DNA of 64,000 bases, from assembly GCA_930367205.1 (NCBI GenBank), contig OV884012.1:35374796-35438795 (forward strand), in the 5' to 3' direction. A model generated the notes under the pieces. The model was not told the DNA's origin. It made no database searches and saw only the letters and a list, made by a program, of their open reading frames with translations. How positions within the stretch are numbered: position 1 is the first letter of the stretch; every line of letters starts with the position of its first letter. Source of the stretch: Acanthosoma haemorrhoidale. Lineage: Eukaryota > Arthropoda > Insecta > Hemiptera > Acanthosomatidae. Below, piece after piece: positions 32,226 to 44,700 of the stretch. The position numbers were made by a program, and so were the translations under genes.

Positions 32226-34568
32226 GTGTGAATAATGAATTTACGGCCCAACCGACTTTCAAGTATTCTTGTGTAATTTCCGCTAATGTGAAAACATCAT
32301 GCTAGTAGTAGTAGTAGTAGTAGTAGCTTTTCCTGACAGCGATTGTTCTTATTGGTTGAGAGCATCAACACCATTTATACCTCTCAACATATTCTTTAAT
32401 GCATTTTCATATAAACTGTGATTGCCTGTCAAAGGAGCTCAACTTGGTGGTTTAAGATTTTCCGGATGTTATTTGATATGTATAGGTATGATGTGAATTG
32501 ACTTTTCATCATTATTCTTGAATCTACTGTTGAATGGTATAACTAGGATAAGATATTATATGCTAAGCTTGAGGAGCAAGGGAGGACTCAAAATTCACAG
32601 CTAAGGAATAGACTGGTGTTGGAGAAGAGATCTGTAAATGGACCGTCACCCTGAAGCTATTATGACTGTAGAAGAGGAGAAGATTATGAATGCATGTGAA
32701 TTGACTTTAAGCCTCGCTCTGAAGGTAAACTCACATCATTGGTGTCTTGTCAAAGACGACAACTTTACAAGGAAATACTCTGTAATTGCTAAGTCTAAAG
32801 AGTAACCCATTATTTTCTGACTTTAAAGGTTTCTCAAGTCACTTCTCAGAAACTATTTAACATTTAATTTTCTGATTTGTCCCTATTCCTTAGGAAAAAT
32901 TTAAGACAGAGAAATCAAATATGTTCCAGGAAAATGCATTTTAGATATTTATTTACTGAAGATGGTATTTTCTCTGGTGGAGATGTTTCAAAAAATGAAC
33001 ATATCAAAAATACAAAGAAGTACTATTTTTTTTACAATCTTTTAACAAGTAATTAAGAAAATCACGTAGAGCACCTTAAGTATTTATTGATTATTCACTT
33101 TACAGGCCCATCATTTCGTTTATATGCATTTAAAAAATACGATTCAATTCATAATTGATGCGTACAAATTTCAGCCGATAAATATTTTTTAACAAGTGAA
33201 AAAAAAAAAATGCGAGACGACTGATTCTGGGATCAACCAATGCATTTCTAATTATATTGATATAATGACGGCCTAGCTTCATAAGGAGGCCGGACAAAAC
33301 ATGAGATTTCCTTTCAGTCCGTGGCAAGATATTGACAGTTTGCGCTAGTCTACTGCAGGAAGTATCTCTTCTCGTAGAATAATTTCTGAGAGAAATCTGG
33401 TTCCGAGCTGTTCCTTAGACAATCCTTAGACAATGCATCTACAGTTAATCTCGACTGAAGAGCTAAACCTGTACGACATCGCATACCATCTCACTGAAAT
33501 GACCCAGTAGCCTCACATCCGCGAAAGAACTAGTGCACCAGGATAAAACCGTTTTAAGTCTGCACCATTTACCTGAGACATTGACGTCCGACCCCCTCCC
33601 CCAGCGAACTAGGAGCCACAGATCCTCATAAAACAGCACATCCCAAAAGTCAAATGTCTGCAACTGGTATGAGAAACAGGTAGCCCGTGGCAGACCACCG
33701 TGCAGTGCCATTAGTTAAACCACTGCACATGATGGGTAAAATTTCCATCAGTTATTTTTCCTTTGGCGAATCATAAGGGTTGTATTTTCAAGGGCGTTCC
33801 TAAGCTTCCCCACTTCCCACCATAGAAGTGTTCCCATCTTGGCTGTAAGTTGTGTCTATATCTTGCACTATCGACCTTTTTCCAATGTTAATTAGTTTTC
33901 TTAGGTACCTGGTACCGCTGGTTTAATATGAAAGGATATAGTTGATTTTACCAAACGGGTGCTAATGCCATTCAAAACCTTAAGCTTACCGGCTGTCTAA
34001 TCAGGTGTCCATGCACCATCTTTTACCATAGTTTTTATAATATACTCTTCAGGGATTCGGCCAATACTACTTGGTCTGAAATATACCGTTAATCTTTTAT
34101 ATGAGGGTGGTAAATGGTTGTCTGGTCCTTTGTTTACTGTTTATAACTTAAATAATGTTTTTTCTTCTGCTAGGATAATGCTACAGCCAGAGGCGTAACT
34201 ACAGGGTGGCAGGGCTGGCAAAATGCCACGGGCCCCCGACCCAAGAGGGCCCCGGCCCAAGTGGCCGCGAGCTCAGAAATATTGTTTTAATATTGTACCT
34301 ATTTATAAAAATATTAAAATATATATACCATAATACAAATTATTGGTTGTGGGTAACTAAACTACTCGTAAGTATAATAAAGCCTAATGATAGGGCCCCC
34401 ATTAAAGGAATTTGCCACGGGCGCCAGATGATATAGTTACGCCACTGGCTACAGCCAAGGCACGCATCGATTATCCCGCCGTTCAAACCCACTGTATCAT
34501 AGATCTCCTTTGCTGATTTCGTCCTTCGTTTATGTAAGGATTGTTCCTTTATTCTTTATAAACATATA
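32226..34568. repeat. Tandem duplication of 2343 bp, copy 2
   Basis: Abuts copy 1 directly with no spacer. Its right end passes into AGTTAAATGA, the start of a solo LTR, whereas copy 1 passes straight into copy 2. Confidence 0.95.
34188..34447. mobile_element. hAT-type MITE (260 bp), copy 2
   Basis: Exact counterpart of 31845-32104 inside the second tandem copy, including the GCTACAGC duplications. The two MITEs therefore arose by segmental duplication, not by two insertions. Confidence 0.9.
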
Positions 34569-34834
34569 GTTAAATGACCTCAGCTAATCCATAACAACAT
34601 TCCTCTCCTATATATACGCTCTCCGCGTGTGACTAAACCTATTCTATTCTTATCCCGTTCGTATTCCTAGCATTCTTATATCACACTCGTAGCGTACTTT
34701 CTTTTTGTTTTTGTTATAAAGTTATTAGTAATTAGACTCGTCCATCTGCAGCCCAGTCTTAGTGTAAAACCTTGTGTCGACTTCTCAATAAAGTGCTTTT
34801 TAAAAACAGATAGTCGGTGAAAGATTATTTAACT
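34568..34834 (+). mobile_element. Solo LTR of a gypsy-clade element (267 bp)
   Basis: AGTTAAATGACC at the left and GATTATTTAACT at the right give an 8-bp inverted terminus. Both sides are flanked by ATAT (34564-34567, 34835-34838), the 4-bp duplication at a TATATA-like target typical of the gypsy lineage. A TATA box (CTATATATACG, near 34609-34618) and a polyadenylation signal AATAAA at 34787-34792 give it + orientation. No primer site follows, so it is a solo LTR left by recombination. It is not the same family as the LTRs at 7897 and 11644. Confidence 0.8.
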
Positions 34835-34838
34835 ATAT

Positions 34839-35788
34839 ACCTCAAACAAATATTGTTATATTTGTTTGATCAGTTATTCCTATCTTTATAATTGATAAAT
34901 TGTATAGTAATTTTGAAGTGATACAAGCTTGTGGTGACGCAGACACTTTAATTGTTAACACTACTATGAGATGACTCAAGAGTTTCAGCCTGCTATTGTT
35001 AGTCGGGATACTGATATACATGAGCTCATGAGACAGCCTTGTGCCTCTGTTCAGAAGAATATGATTAGTACACAAACCTTCTTTTTTTCTTCTATGATTT
35101 CTAGAGATTTGCCATAATTTTGTACCTTACTTCATTACTTACTCTTTATTAATTAAACTGTATATTACTTACTATTTTTATTACTCACTGCTACTTATTT
35201 TATTACTTAATAGTAATATCTTCTAATTAATTTTGGTTGTTTATTGAGTCTGTTTAATCATTTTTGGTTCCTCTCAGTAGTATAACGTTATAATAAATAA
35301 TACGTATATTTTCATCTATAAAAACGAGTATACATTTTTTTTTACGGTGGTTATATTGTCTTGCTTATGTTTCCGTTTGTCAAAAACATACTGGAAAGAC
35401 ATGCTTCACATGCCTAGATGGTACAAAACTAATTTCACCCCTCCCCCCAAGAAGGCCCTTCCACCATAGACATTTTTATGGACTCTTTTTGTTTTTCAAT
35501 TTCATGACAAATGAAACGTTTTTACAAAATTTCGTCAACGGACCAATTTTTTTTATATATAGAATATATATATATATTTTATCTGTATTAACACGTAAAT
35601 GTCGCTTATCAAACACCAACATCCGGAAAATAATATAACAAGATTTAACTTTATCCAAATATATTCCCTCCAGAATGTAACATGTTACAAAATAATACTT
35701 GGTGTTAGGTCCTTGATCTCAAGTCTTCTGACCTCCATGGCAAGGCTACAATCTGATGGGAAGGTTACATTATTGATAAGGAGTGAAA
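34839..35788. other. Region upstream of the PI4KA start
   Basis: AT-rich DNA that should hold the PI4KA promoter and 5' UTR. I could not fix a transcription start or a 5' UTR exon. A short TA run lies near 35555-35577. The CAAG just before 35722 could be an acceptor for the exon carrying the ATG, which is only a guess. Confidence 0.35.
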
Positions 35789-38700
35789 ATGTCAACTGAT
35801 GAAAAGTTGTTTTTTAGAAAAATAATTCAACAGTTGGCTAGATCTTTAGCGTCTATTGAGGATACACCATGGGAGAAGGTAGTTATTCCTTAAATCTTAT
35901 GATTTCTGTTTATAATAATGAAATAAATTTAAATAAATTTTTGTTTGTTTCTAATGGTTTATTTTTCACTGTAATAGGTGAATACCCTGTTTTCCTTATG
36001 TCCCCAAGAAGTAAGCCAGGGAGTATTCCGGCTGGATCAAAGAAACCAAGATGCTGTTATTGCACTTGGCATATTCTTCCTAGAATCAAGACTTCAGCAC
36101 TCAGATAAAATATTGCCATATTTCTTGAAGTTACTGCGTGCCCTACCAAAGTCGATGTGGCAGGAAGATCCTTGGTCCATCCCTTCTGACCGTAATAATT
36201 TCTTGGTTTTTATTATTCAGATTTATGTAATTGTGTCATGTCTAATTTTGATCCTTTTCTGTTCGTGCCCCATAAATTAGTAATCCAGCTGATGAACAGG
36301 GCTCCTTAAAGTGAATAAATTGTATATATCATTGAAGTCTAGTAATCACATTAAGTAAACTGTGGCATTTTTCTGATGCAGACATATATATGTTTATGTT
36401 TAGGTGTGAAACTAACCTGGAACTTAGATTGAGTTTTATTTGCTGAAAAATAAACTAATAATTATTTATTTCTCTCATTTTACGTTATTTCTGAAACTAT
36501 ACCTCAAAAAGCAAATCCTACAATAATTTCTGTTTTCTTGAATTCAAATATCTTGAGATTTTCCTCAATACCCTCATGTAATTATTAGTTCTGGAAAGGA
36601 ATAATTTTTTTTAAACCTTCTAAAACTTTTCTTGTTGTCTGACATAAATTGTATGTTGAAACATTATCTACTGATTAACATTTCGTTTTCATCACCCTAA
36701 GCCAATTCCAAGCTAAAAACTTCAAGGAGAACCAGTTATAAGCACTGTTCGCATTTGGGTGAATTATTCCCGCTTTTGGTGTACTGTAATTGGCACAAGT
36801 CAGTACCTGACTTGAGTTTCAGTCTAACTATGTTTATGTGGCTGGTAACTAAAAGGAGAATAAGCCTAAATTAAAAATCCATCATGTGACAGGTCATGAA
36901 GAGGAAAGGTCGAAGTTGTTGCTGTGGTTGGTAGGTGCTGAGGAGCTACAGCTAGGCTTTGTCTTATCCTCAATTTCGTTTTTTTTTTTTAACTGACTAC
37001 AAAAGAAAATATTCTTAGAAACAGAAGGTACACTAGGTTATGGGGATGGTGTATTAGCCTAGAGTACTCATTATTGTTTATTAATACAATCATATACGTG
37101 TGGATCAAATCAAATCTAAAACAACTTGAACTATGAACCCTTACTTTATATGGCATTCATTCAATCAAAGGAATAATCAGTTCACTTTTAGCTGACTCTT
37201 CTAGGTATATTTTGTGATTCCGCAAGGCTACCATAATTTTAATATTTTTTTGTACGCTTATAGGAGTGCCTGCCGCTGAAAGATTTACATTTTGTTTGAA
37301 TACTCTGTTAAGTGATATCGCTACTAAATACCCGTCAAAGCAAGAAGAAATCGTTTCAGCACAAGTTAAGTTTCTTGCAGATTTGACAAGTCTTTGTCGT
37401 TCAGCATTTGAAGAAGCAAAAACTCAAAAGAATCAAAGTATAAATATATTTCAACATATTTTCTTTGCTTTTTATAATGATTAACAAATAATGACATTTT
37501 GACATCTTAATTGTTTAAGGTAATTTGTGCAAAGTTGTTCTTCCTACATTATTGGGTCATGCTAGATCTCTCGGTAGGTTTCCAGGACAAGATCCACCTC
37601 TTCTCTGTAGAATATTTCCAAAGCCTGACAAGCCTACTGTTCTAAACACAAAACACTGTGAGTCTGGTAAAAAGAAGAGTTTTCCTAATTTCAGGTTTGT
37701 ATAGATGTCTAATTTTTTTTTTCATAACAACACTTAATTGTAACTTAAGCATTTATATGCTTACGCAGTGTATCAGTGGTGGTATTTTAGTAGGTATTGT
37801 TGCTGTGCAAATAATAATAATTATTAAAAGCGCTTTTTAGCTGTTTGTTGTGTTTAGGAGTGATTATATACATTAATATCTTACAATTATTAATTCTTTT
37901 AATGGTGGTTCAAACATTCTCTTATCCTGTTTAATAGTAATCCTGGCGTGGCGAGTCCATTGCTTAAACCTGGTTTTCATACAGGACTTGTTCACTTCTA
38001 CAAAAACCTCTCACATTTCTGACAATTCTGGTTTAATAAATTATTTTTCAATAGTTCTCAATATAAAAAGTTCTTTGACCGACTGAGTATTTTACTTAAT
38101 ATCTTACTCTGTATGTACTGTCTCATTATCCATACATTTATTCTGTCAAATATTTCTTAATGTGAATGAATTTACGTTATTCTGAGTAAATTTATTTTTG
38201 TTCACCTTTAATGATTTTTGCGGCAAAGTTATATTCAGTATTAATTTTAGATTATAATATGAATGTGTGTATAATTGTGTTATTTGGAAAGATTTGAAAT
38301 CTTTAATTAGTGAGTTAACTTCCTCAGTTTAGTTTTCACTGCTTTTATTTAGTTGTCTGTTTTATTTAGTTGTCTCTTTGTTAAAGTGCTTTATCTCTTA
38401 ACTTTCTTCATTATTGGTGTCATATTTTTTTAAGCCAGTTGGTATTTCTTTAATAAATGTTGAAAAATTATTATATTCCACTTACCCCCTCAAACTCTTT
38501 CCAATAATGTTCTTATCATTCTGAAGCGGAGTTATCTAAATCGAAATGATTTTCCGTCAAGTGGAGCTTGTGGATCTTTTTCACAAGAAATATTTCATCT
38601 GCTGTCATTTTTATCTATATTAAACTCATGCACTGATAAATATTTTTTAAAAATAAATTTATGTAGTAAGATTAAAATAGCCCTAATACTAAACCAGCCT

Positions 38701-41700
38701 GAAATAGAAGTAATTTGTTTGCTGTAGCCTTAGTAAGAATCAAAATAATATTTTAAGTTCTTCTATCTGAGATTGCCTTATAAAATTTAAGTTTTAAAAA
38801 TAAAGCTGGGCATTAAATGAATAAAATATAAATAAAAAAATACCTAGATGATGTACATAACAAGTAATATACTTTATAAAAATTATAAATCAGTTACAAA
38901 TTAGCCATTTGATTCATTAATTTAATTTTACCTACCTTTTGTTGTCTGGAATTTTCTGGGAGTTACAGGCTTTAGGTTTTTTACTGCAAACAGCAAGCTA
39001 AGTTGGTGGAGAAAGGATTCTAGCCAAGCGATTCTGCTCTCTGGACCTCCATTTAATTGTGCTTTTCAATTGCTTCCATACTATTTTTTAATAGATTTAG
39101 AGCTATATTTGTGTCTAATGTCTAATGCAACAATAAATACAAGTTTCTAAAGAGGGGAGAAAGGTAAATCTAAAGATCATGGCATTCATAGTATTTTTCC
39201 CAAGATACTGAACAACATTCATGCCAAATTTTGTGCTAAGAGGGAGGGGGAGAATGGGTACTAAGATTTCTAGGTTGGAAACCCCTATAGGGTTGGTTGT
39301 TCCCTAAGTATTGAATAGTGTTTCAGCAAAATGCTTATCCAGTCATAAATAGAAATTGAGAGGGATAATCACGGAAGGGAAAAAATAAAATTTTTATTAT
39401 ACAATAAATATTGAAGATGGTTCTCTAATAAAACGAAACTCGAGAAGCTTAAAGAAAGAGAAAGGGGAGAATTTCAAATTTTTTGACCCCACAAAATTTT
39501 GCGTAATGTAATAAATAGTATTTGTGCCAGTTTTAATACAAATTAGACTGTCAAATTTTAGATGTAGGAATGGCAAAAAATTATGGGAAAGGGATTTAGG
39601 CCAAATTTGGTACAATTATCTCTACCTAGTTCTATTTTTAGAAGTTTTTTTTTTCTTTTAGAAGCAGACTGCATATTTATACTCTTCTAATTTATAGTTT
39701 GTTGTTTTTACTTCCTACCATTTGCTATAAATATAATCCAAAGGTGGGTAAATTTAATGACACCAATAAGCTTTGAAAGTTGTAGTCTTCCCTTGCATGA
39801 TGTCCAGAAATCAGCTGCTAATTTGCTTTTGTATATATATTTTGTTGCTTTGCTATCGTTGTAACAAATTATTTGTTTGCTATAAGATGTGTGTGTGTTT
39901 TTTTTCTGTTCTTTTTAGGTCCATTATACCAAAATCATTGTCAGGCAATCTAAACTTGACAACTCTTGATATACTTACTTTGAGTTACCTTGATCCATCT
40001 TCTGACATGACGTATGAGAATTTCCGTACTTTTGAAAGTAATCTATCTTGATTTAAAACATATAGCAACAACAATTATTATTCAACACTTTTATGTTCTT
40101 GCAGGTTGCTATGCAGTAATACAAATCAGCAGCAGACTGTGGCATATGATCCTACCACACATTATTTCAGTAAATACGGCTCAAGTTTCAATCAATTTCC
40201 ACATATGAAGTTATCAACAGTTCCTGAAAAGAGACCACAAATTCAGTTTCCAATAGTACATTTACAGGTTATTATAGATATAAAACTTTTTGGTATAGTG
40301 ACCAATAATTAAAAAAAAAAAGTTATTGCAGTAATATATTTTTAGAGTGTTCTCGCATGTGCAAAAAAACTGCTTACTCCAGAACTCCTAAGTTTTCTCG
40401 ACACCCAAGCATCTGAATTATATTATTCTGGACAAATTAAAATTTTTCCATACAGATCAATTAGTGAAACTTTAAATTTGGTTTTGGTAACTCTTCTTAG
40501 AGAACTGCTTCGATATCAGACTGGTAAGTCAAATACAGCTATATTTTTTAATAATCATTTGTTATTATTATTAATTATTTTTTAATATTATTTCTTGGTG
40601 GATAATTATAAAAAGATTCCAGTGTTTCCTTCATTAAAATTAAAATTTATAAGCTTTATTGTTCATATGTATAAGTAATATTTTTTGTGATGGCAGAAAG
40701 CATTGCTAGCTGGCCATAAACTTATTCACCACCAAGAGATAATGGCAGCAAGCGAGGCAATATGACAATTGTTGCACTAGACTCGGAACACTTTTCCATG
40801 CAATAGAAGCATGTTGTGCAGAAAACAAACTATTCATTCTCTAGAAGTGAAGCATCCCTTCAAAAAAATACAACGCTGAGTCCTCTGGAGCTAAGTCATG
40901 ATGATAAGATAAAAACACTGCACTTGGACATTTGAATAAATTCTGAGCCTATCGATTGAAATCAAGCCTAATTCGCTTTTGTTGGAGATAGTTAACTTTG
41001 TTGGCTTGTAATATCACTTTTCTGGGTATTTTATAAGGCACTGAACTAATAAACTGCCAGTCTCATTGTTATCATTGCTATATTCTTAGAACTATTACAA
41101 AAATAACTCTTAAAGCACTGAAAGCTTGAATAGTAATCACCATTTGCCAAGGAAACCTAACTTTTTGCGCATTTTTCTTGCTATCAGATTGAAACTAATT
41201 AATGTTCAAATTCTGTAGTTGACAATTTTATGAAGTCAGTCAACTCAAATTGGAATTTTGAGTCCAACAACAGAATGATAAATTGGATAAAGCAGCACGT
41301 AATCACTAGAGTCCTGCTTCGTGATCGGCAAACATCTTGTAACCTTTAATCAGAGTTTTGTAAAATTAAATGAAAAATATTGCACTTTGCTCTTGACACT
41401 GGAATTTTCAAAAATGTGTCTGTTTATTCAAAAATCTATTTTAAAATGTACCGAATTTGACACTTGATCAAACAATATTTAATCAAAACAGAAAAATATT
41501 GTCAATATTTTATTCATGTACAAGTAGCTTTATTAATGTGATGACATATGGTACTGTTTAGACAAACTATTTAACTTTTTAAATGACCTTGGTCACCCTT
41601 CATAATAATGTATGTAGTAGGTATTTTAGGGACATGTCAGCTCTACCAAACGTTCTGTCTAAAATTAAAAAAAATTCTTGTTTATTTATTTTTCAGTGAT

Positions 41701-44700
41701 TAGTTGTTGATTCGAATAATGTTTATTTTAGTTTTAGCGGAATCATTTCTGTTTTTCAGATCTCCCGGCTCCATTTACCAAAGATGTACAAGAATTTGTG
41801 AAAGGTTTATTCCTATGTGGTCAGACAGAGCTCCAATCTCGACATCATGATGCCAGTGAAAAAGAAGAGAGGGAAAGTAGTTGTGCTACAGTTAATAAGT
41901 TCAAATTGAATGTTATGGCTAATTCGGCCTGTGTTGATCTCCTTGTCTGGGCTATTGCTGATGAAGCAGGTATTTGTTTATTTTACTCCCTCAATTAATA
42001 AGAACCTAAAATTTCCAATTATATGTCTTGTAAATGTTTTAGTTTAAAGCTGTTAGAAGGTTTTGTACTGTAGATTTAAATACTTATGTAATTTAAAATA
42101 GTTGATCAAATATACAATGCAATGTGAAGTGCTTAGTTATTAACTATTATATATTTAGATATAGTTAACCTCAGGTTGTTGTTACAGCTGAAAACCCTTT
42201 AGCTATGCTCCACAAACTTACTGCTCAAATCAGCTGGTCAGGTCTAAAAACTTAAAAATTTATGTCAAATAATTTATTTAACATCAGCCGGTTTATACTA
42301 ACTTGTATGTACTATTTAAGTAATGTAATAACCGTAAGCTGTAGCAGAGCATGATTGTTGTGTTTACGTGTGCCATGAGTGTTTTTAATAAAAGCATTTC
42401 TATTAAAACAAAACATATTTCAATATTGAAATGGATACTTTTCCATTATCCTGGGTACTTAAGCCAACTTTCCAGAAATTGTAGCTCCAGGATATTGGTA
42501 AAGTGGTTGAAGTATGAAAGTTGAGCTAACCAATGGTAGACACCGGGTTATAGTTATCGGTTCATTCAATAGTCTTTCACTTCAATGAATGGTTAAATGA
42601 TCACTTTATTGAACTTTACTTACATTTCCATGAATGAACGAATCACTAAATGACCCGTTGGACTGACTACTAAATATTGTAAATCTATAACATTAATACG
42701 AGTGAGTTTTATTATTTGGAAATTGGCTTCGGTGGATGAATTATTTTGACCTGTCGAAACATTTATTTATTCTTTTAGCACAATCCCTTGGTAAATCACA
42801 GAGCAGGCTGTGTCATATTTACAATTCTGACTGAAAGATCATATACTAAACAAAATAAAGAACTGACATCTTAGTAAAAATATTAGACGACTAGGATTTC
42901 ATTATTTATTTAACAACAATTATTTAGAACTGTGATTAATAGCAACATCCTTTCACATATATAAATAAAACAAAACCATTGTTAAAATACCACCAACTAA
43001 TTAATTCACCCATGTTGAAATTGCACAACTAACCATGAATTTTCATAATTTAAACATTGTTGTTAGAAAAATTAGTTAACATAACAATTTATCTCAGCTT
43101 ACTTAAACATTTGGATAAAAATATTGACTATTAAAAAAATAGGGTATATCAAAAAGTTTGTTAAAATGAAAAAAAAAATTGAATTGAACTGGGTTTATTA
43201 TTCATTTTTTCATTCATGATAGGAACTTAGCTGCCGTTTATTTTCAGTTTTTTTAAGAGGAGAAAACTTATTGCAAAAGTATCATAGAAAACTCGTCTAA
43301 CTACCCGCCAACAGTATCGCAACACCTAGATATTTCAATAAATGTTTACTCCTAGTTAAATCCTTGCCTGCTATGTTTATTTTATGTAATGCTATTCAAC
43401 ATCAAAAGGGAGAGCAGACCAATTTTTAGGATTAAAGTATATTAGTAACTTAACTGCTGAAATTATTTCGTTTCATTTTTTGTTGCTTTAGTGGTGCATT
43501 CATCAGGACCTTGGTCCTATTGGTCCTTCCAAATATTGCCTCTTTTCAAATGGTATGATGTAAGGGCACATTTTTTACAGGCATATATCAGTACTTGCTT
43601 CATCAAAGAGTTATGTCCTGATAACTTAAGATCTCGAGAGAGCATTTTAGATCTGAACTGACAGGAGAGGGAGAAAAATACACTCATAATATAATCCTTT
43701 GCTCCCTTTCACTAACAAGTGGAATTTTAGAATTGTAAATCTAATTCATTTTAGAGATAATAATTTAATAAACTCAGATTTCATTAAATTATGAACACAT
43801 TATTTTAAATACTTTTTGACATAGCCTTCTTGTAACTTTATTCAATAAATATTTTCTAACCATGTTGTTGTTACATTTGTTGTTAACACATGGTTCTTTG
43901 TTATTGATGATACAATGATTTGAAGGTAAATAAGAATATAGTACTTTTCAACTTTTCCCCCGCCATCCTAACCCATCTGTTATGGAATTGTTATTTTATA
44001 TTATATATATATTGATCTAACCTCACCTTTAAAAATGTTCAGGCATGATGGGAACGTACCTAAACTTTTAGCTAAAAAAAATGTAAAATTGTTAATAAAA
44101 CACTCTTTTGCCATTACTTCTATTATCAGATTCTGGCTTTCCTCAGAACATGATTTAATTTGTGTACAATGCTAAGCTAACATGTGATCGCTTTGTTTAA
44201 TTTTTTATATTTTTCTTTTCTGCACATTTTTTAATGACTGTTATTAATTTTCCTTTCTAGGAGCTGACAGTCTATGTGGTCGTTTGACTGAAAAAATAAA
44301 TTCAAATCATAATTTAAAATTAGTCCTTGCTCACATGCCCCTGCTTATGGTTTGCCTCGAGGTAATATATTATATAAAGGTTAGCATCCCCCAGGTATTT
44401 ATCCTTTTTTTTCCTATTTATTTATTTTATTACTTTCTCTACATTCTGTTATTGTCCATTGCAAAGTACAAACTTCAAATATGTATTTTTAAATTTTAAA
44501 CGTTTATACATTAAACTATTAAAAAAAGTCACATAAAAAATAACAAAACAAATATTTTTTGCAAAACCCATGTTCTGTGTGTACACAAAATGCATACTTG
44601 TAATATATGCACACTCTATGTACATATTATGTAGTTATTAAATAAAAAAATCACTTATGTGTAATTTATCACATTATTAAGGGTTTTCTTAAGAACATTG

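Noticed and set aside
40012..40037. Later donor (GAAA|GTAATC) for PI4KA exon 5
   Set aside because: It would leave phase 1 and throw exon 6 out of the conserved frame; the donor after 40011 keeps frame.
43800..43850. mariner-like relic
   Set aside because: Only about 25 bases resemble the mariner 3' coding end; too short to call.
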